Below are positions 5,901-6,076 of a stretch of DNA of 6,076 nucleotides, in pieces. Within the stretch, counting starts at the first letter, position 1. Each line of letters starts with the position of its first letter. The stretch spans positions 1 to 6,076 of the forward strand of contig CANFIE010000251.1 in NCBI GenBank assembly GCA_947446625.1, read 5' to 3'. Source of the DNA: Acetobacteraceae bacterium. GTDB taxonomy: Bacteria > Pseudomonadota > Alphaproteobacteria > Acetobacterales > Acetobacteraceae. A model generated the notes under the pieces. It had not been told where the DNA came from. It saw only the letters and a program-made list of their open reading frames with translations, and searched no databases. The position numbers and the translations under genes are program-made.

Positions 5901-5926
5901 GTTCCGGCGCGCAGGGGTGCCGGAGC
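5901..5926 (-). promoter_or_regulatory. Hairpin between the two possible DUF4096 starts
   Basis: TCCGGC (5903-5908) and GCCGGA (5919-5924) form a perfect 6-bp stem with a 10-nt loop. One G-T wobble (5902/5925) and one G-C pair (5901/5926) extend it to 8 bp. It lies between the ATG at 5928 and the ATG at 5892, so folding could influence which start is used. No function is known. Confidence 0.4.
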
Positions 5927-5936
5927 ATATTAGGAA

Positions 5937-5942
5937 AATATA
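5937..5942 (-). promoter_or_regulatory. TATATT -10-like element before the DUF4096 gene
   Basis: On the minus strand, TATATT lies 8 nt before the ATG at 5928, at the right distance for transcription to start at or next to that ATG (a leaderless mRNA). No good -35 is found 16-18 bp further upstream; the best is GCAACA, 3 of 6. The site stands out because the flanking coding DNA is so GC-rich. Confidence 0.3.
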
Positions 5943-5985
5943 CCGAAAAGCAAGAATTTGTTGCGCTTTGCGGACTTAGAGCCCG

Positions 5986-6005
5986 ATGCGCCCTGTTGGG
6001 CGCAT
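5986..6005. repeat. Inverted repeat with 8-bp arms
   Basis: ATGCGCCC (5986-5993) and GGGCGCAT (5998-6005) pair perfectly around a TGTT loop, and TTTC follows on the plus strand. The stem can be lengthened imperfectly by GAGC (5979-5982) with GCTC (6011-6014), through a small bulge. Plus-strand transcription would give a short terminator-like structure, but no plus-strand gene precedes it. Confidence 0.75.
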
Positions 6006-6010
6006 TTCGT

Positions 6011-6036
6011 GCTCCATAACTATTTGAAACTGGAGC
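6011..6036. repeat. Inverted repeat GCTCCA/TGGAGC
   Basis: GCTCCA (6011-6016) and TGGAGC (6031-6036) form a perfect 6-bp stem around a 14-nt AT-rich loop. The left arm overlaps bases that could instead pair with GAGC at 5979-5982, so the two foldings are mutually exclusive. Confidence 0.5.
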
Positions 6037-6041
6037 AAGAA

Positions 6042-6071
6042 ATCCGTTCTGATGATTCCATCAGAACGGAT
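6042..6071. repeat. Perfect 13-bp-arm palindrome, possibly a dispersed repeat
   Basis: ATCCGTTCTGATG (6042-6054) and CATCAGAACGGAT (6059-6071) pair perfectly around an ATTC loop. After a short bulge, GCAA (6035-6038) and TTGC (6073-6076) add four more pairs, so the element probably runs past the window edge. The TCCGTTCTGAT...ATCAGAACGGA core resembles palindromic intergenic repeats that I recall as common in alphaproteobacterial genomes. On the minus strand a short T-rich stretch follows the stem, so it could also end a transcript entering from the right. Confidence 0.85.
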
Positions 6072-6076
6072 ATTGC

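Larger units (their letters stand above)
5929..6076. other. Low-GC gene-free tail with stacked inverted repeats
   Basis: The last 148 bases hold no convincing reading frame. Counted by hand they contain 66 G+C (about 45%), far below the rest of the window. They include three inverted repeats close together (5986-6005, 6011-6036 and 6042-6071). This fits an intergenic repeat element or a structured leader upstream of the leftward DUF4096 gene, and it may continue beyond the window. Confidence 0.7.

Noticed and set aside
4711..5979. Plus-strand open frame of 422 codons opposite the dehydrogenase and DUF4096
   Set aside because: Gly/Ala/Gln-rich shadow translation across two minus-strand genes; no domain and no good ribosome-binding site.
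5257..6076. A complete IS5-type insertion sequence around DUF4096
   Set aside because: No matching terminal inverted repeats or flanking target duplication were found by eye on the two sides, and the DDE domain is absent.
5929..6076. CRISPR array or tRNA in the low-GC tail
   Set aside because: The inverted repeats are different from one another and not regularly spaced, and no cloverleaf or TTC-type arm could be assembled.

Overview
The window is high-GC bacterial DNA, dense with genes and with codon use typical of an alphaproteobacterium. The gene content points to Rhodospirillales/Acetobacteraceae (Roseomonas-like): a dcd-murA-hisG-hisD series, a short-form HisG, an alphaproteobacterial-type dCTP deaminase, a DUF3126 protein and a DUF4096 transposase-type protein. 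The placement is inferred from remembered family features, not from a search.

Positions 1-3629 (minus strand) hold a tightly packed probable operon, read from right to left. It begins with a 58-aa basic/proline-rich protein (3453-3629), followed by dcd (2805-3359), murA (1523-2794), hisG (823-1515) and hisD (826 to beyond base 1, so its C-terminus is missing). The dcd-murA gap is 10 bp, the murA-hisG gap is 7 bp, and hisG/hisD overlap by 4 bp (ATGA), so translation is probably coupled. The operon joins DNA-precursor synthesis (dCTP to dUTP), the first committed step of peptidoglycan synthesis, and the first and last steps of histidine biosynthesis.

Positions 3630-3792 form a GC-rich divergent intergenic region. 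To its right, on the plus strand, is a small DUF3126 gene (3793-4050). A 156-bp convergent spacer (4051-4206) follows, with two GC-rich hairpins and an imperfect 30-bp tandem repeat. The minus strand then carries a zinc-dependent medium-chain alcohol dehydrogenase (4207-5256). Upstream of it, in the same orientation, is a stand-alone DUF4096 (IS5-type transposase N-terminal) protein with no DDE catalytic domain (5308-5892).

The last ~150 bases (5927-6076) contain no gene and have only about 45% GC. They hold stacked inverted repeats, including a perfect 13-bp-arm palindrome at the edge of the window, and look like a dispersed palindromic repeat or a structured leader. I found no CRISPR array, tRNA, rRNA or convincing new defence system. 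The points most worth checking are a HisD that looks mosaic, the solo DUF4096 protein with its low-GC structured upstream region, and the small protein heading the operon.
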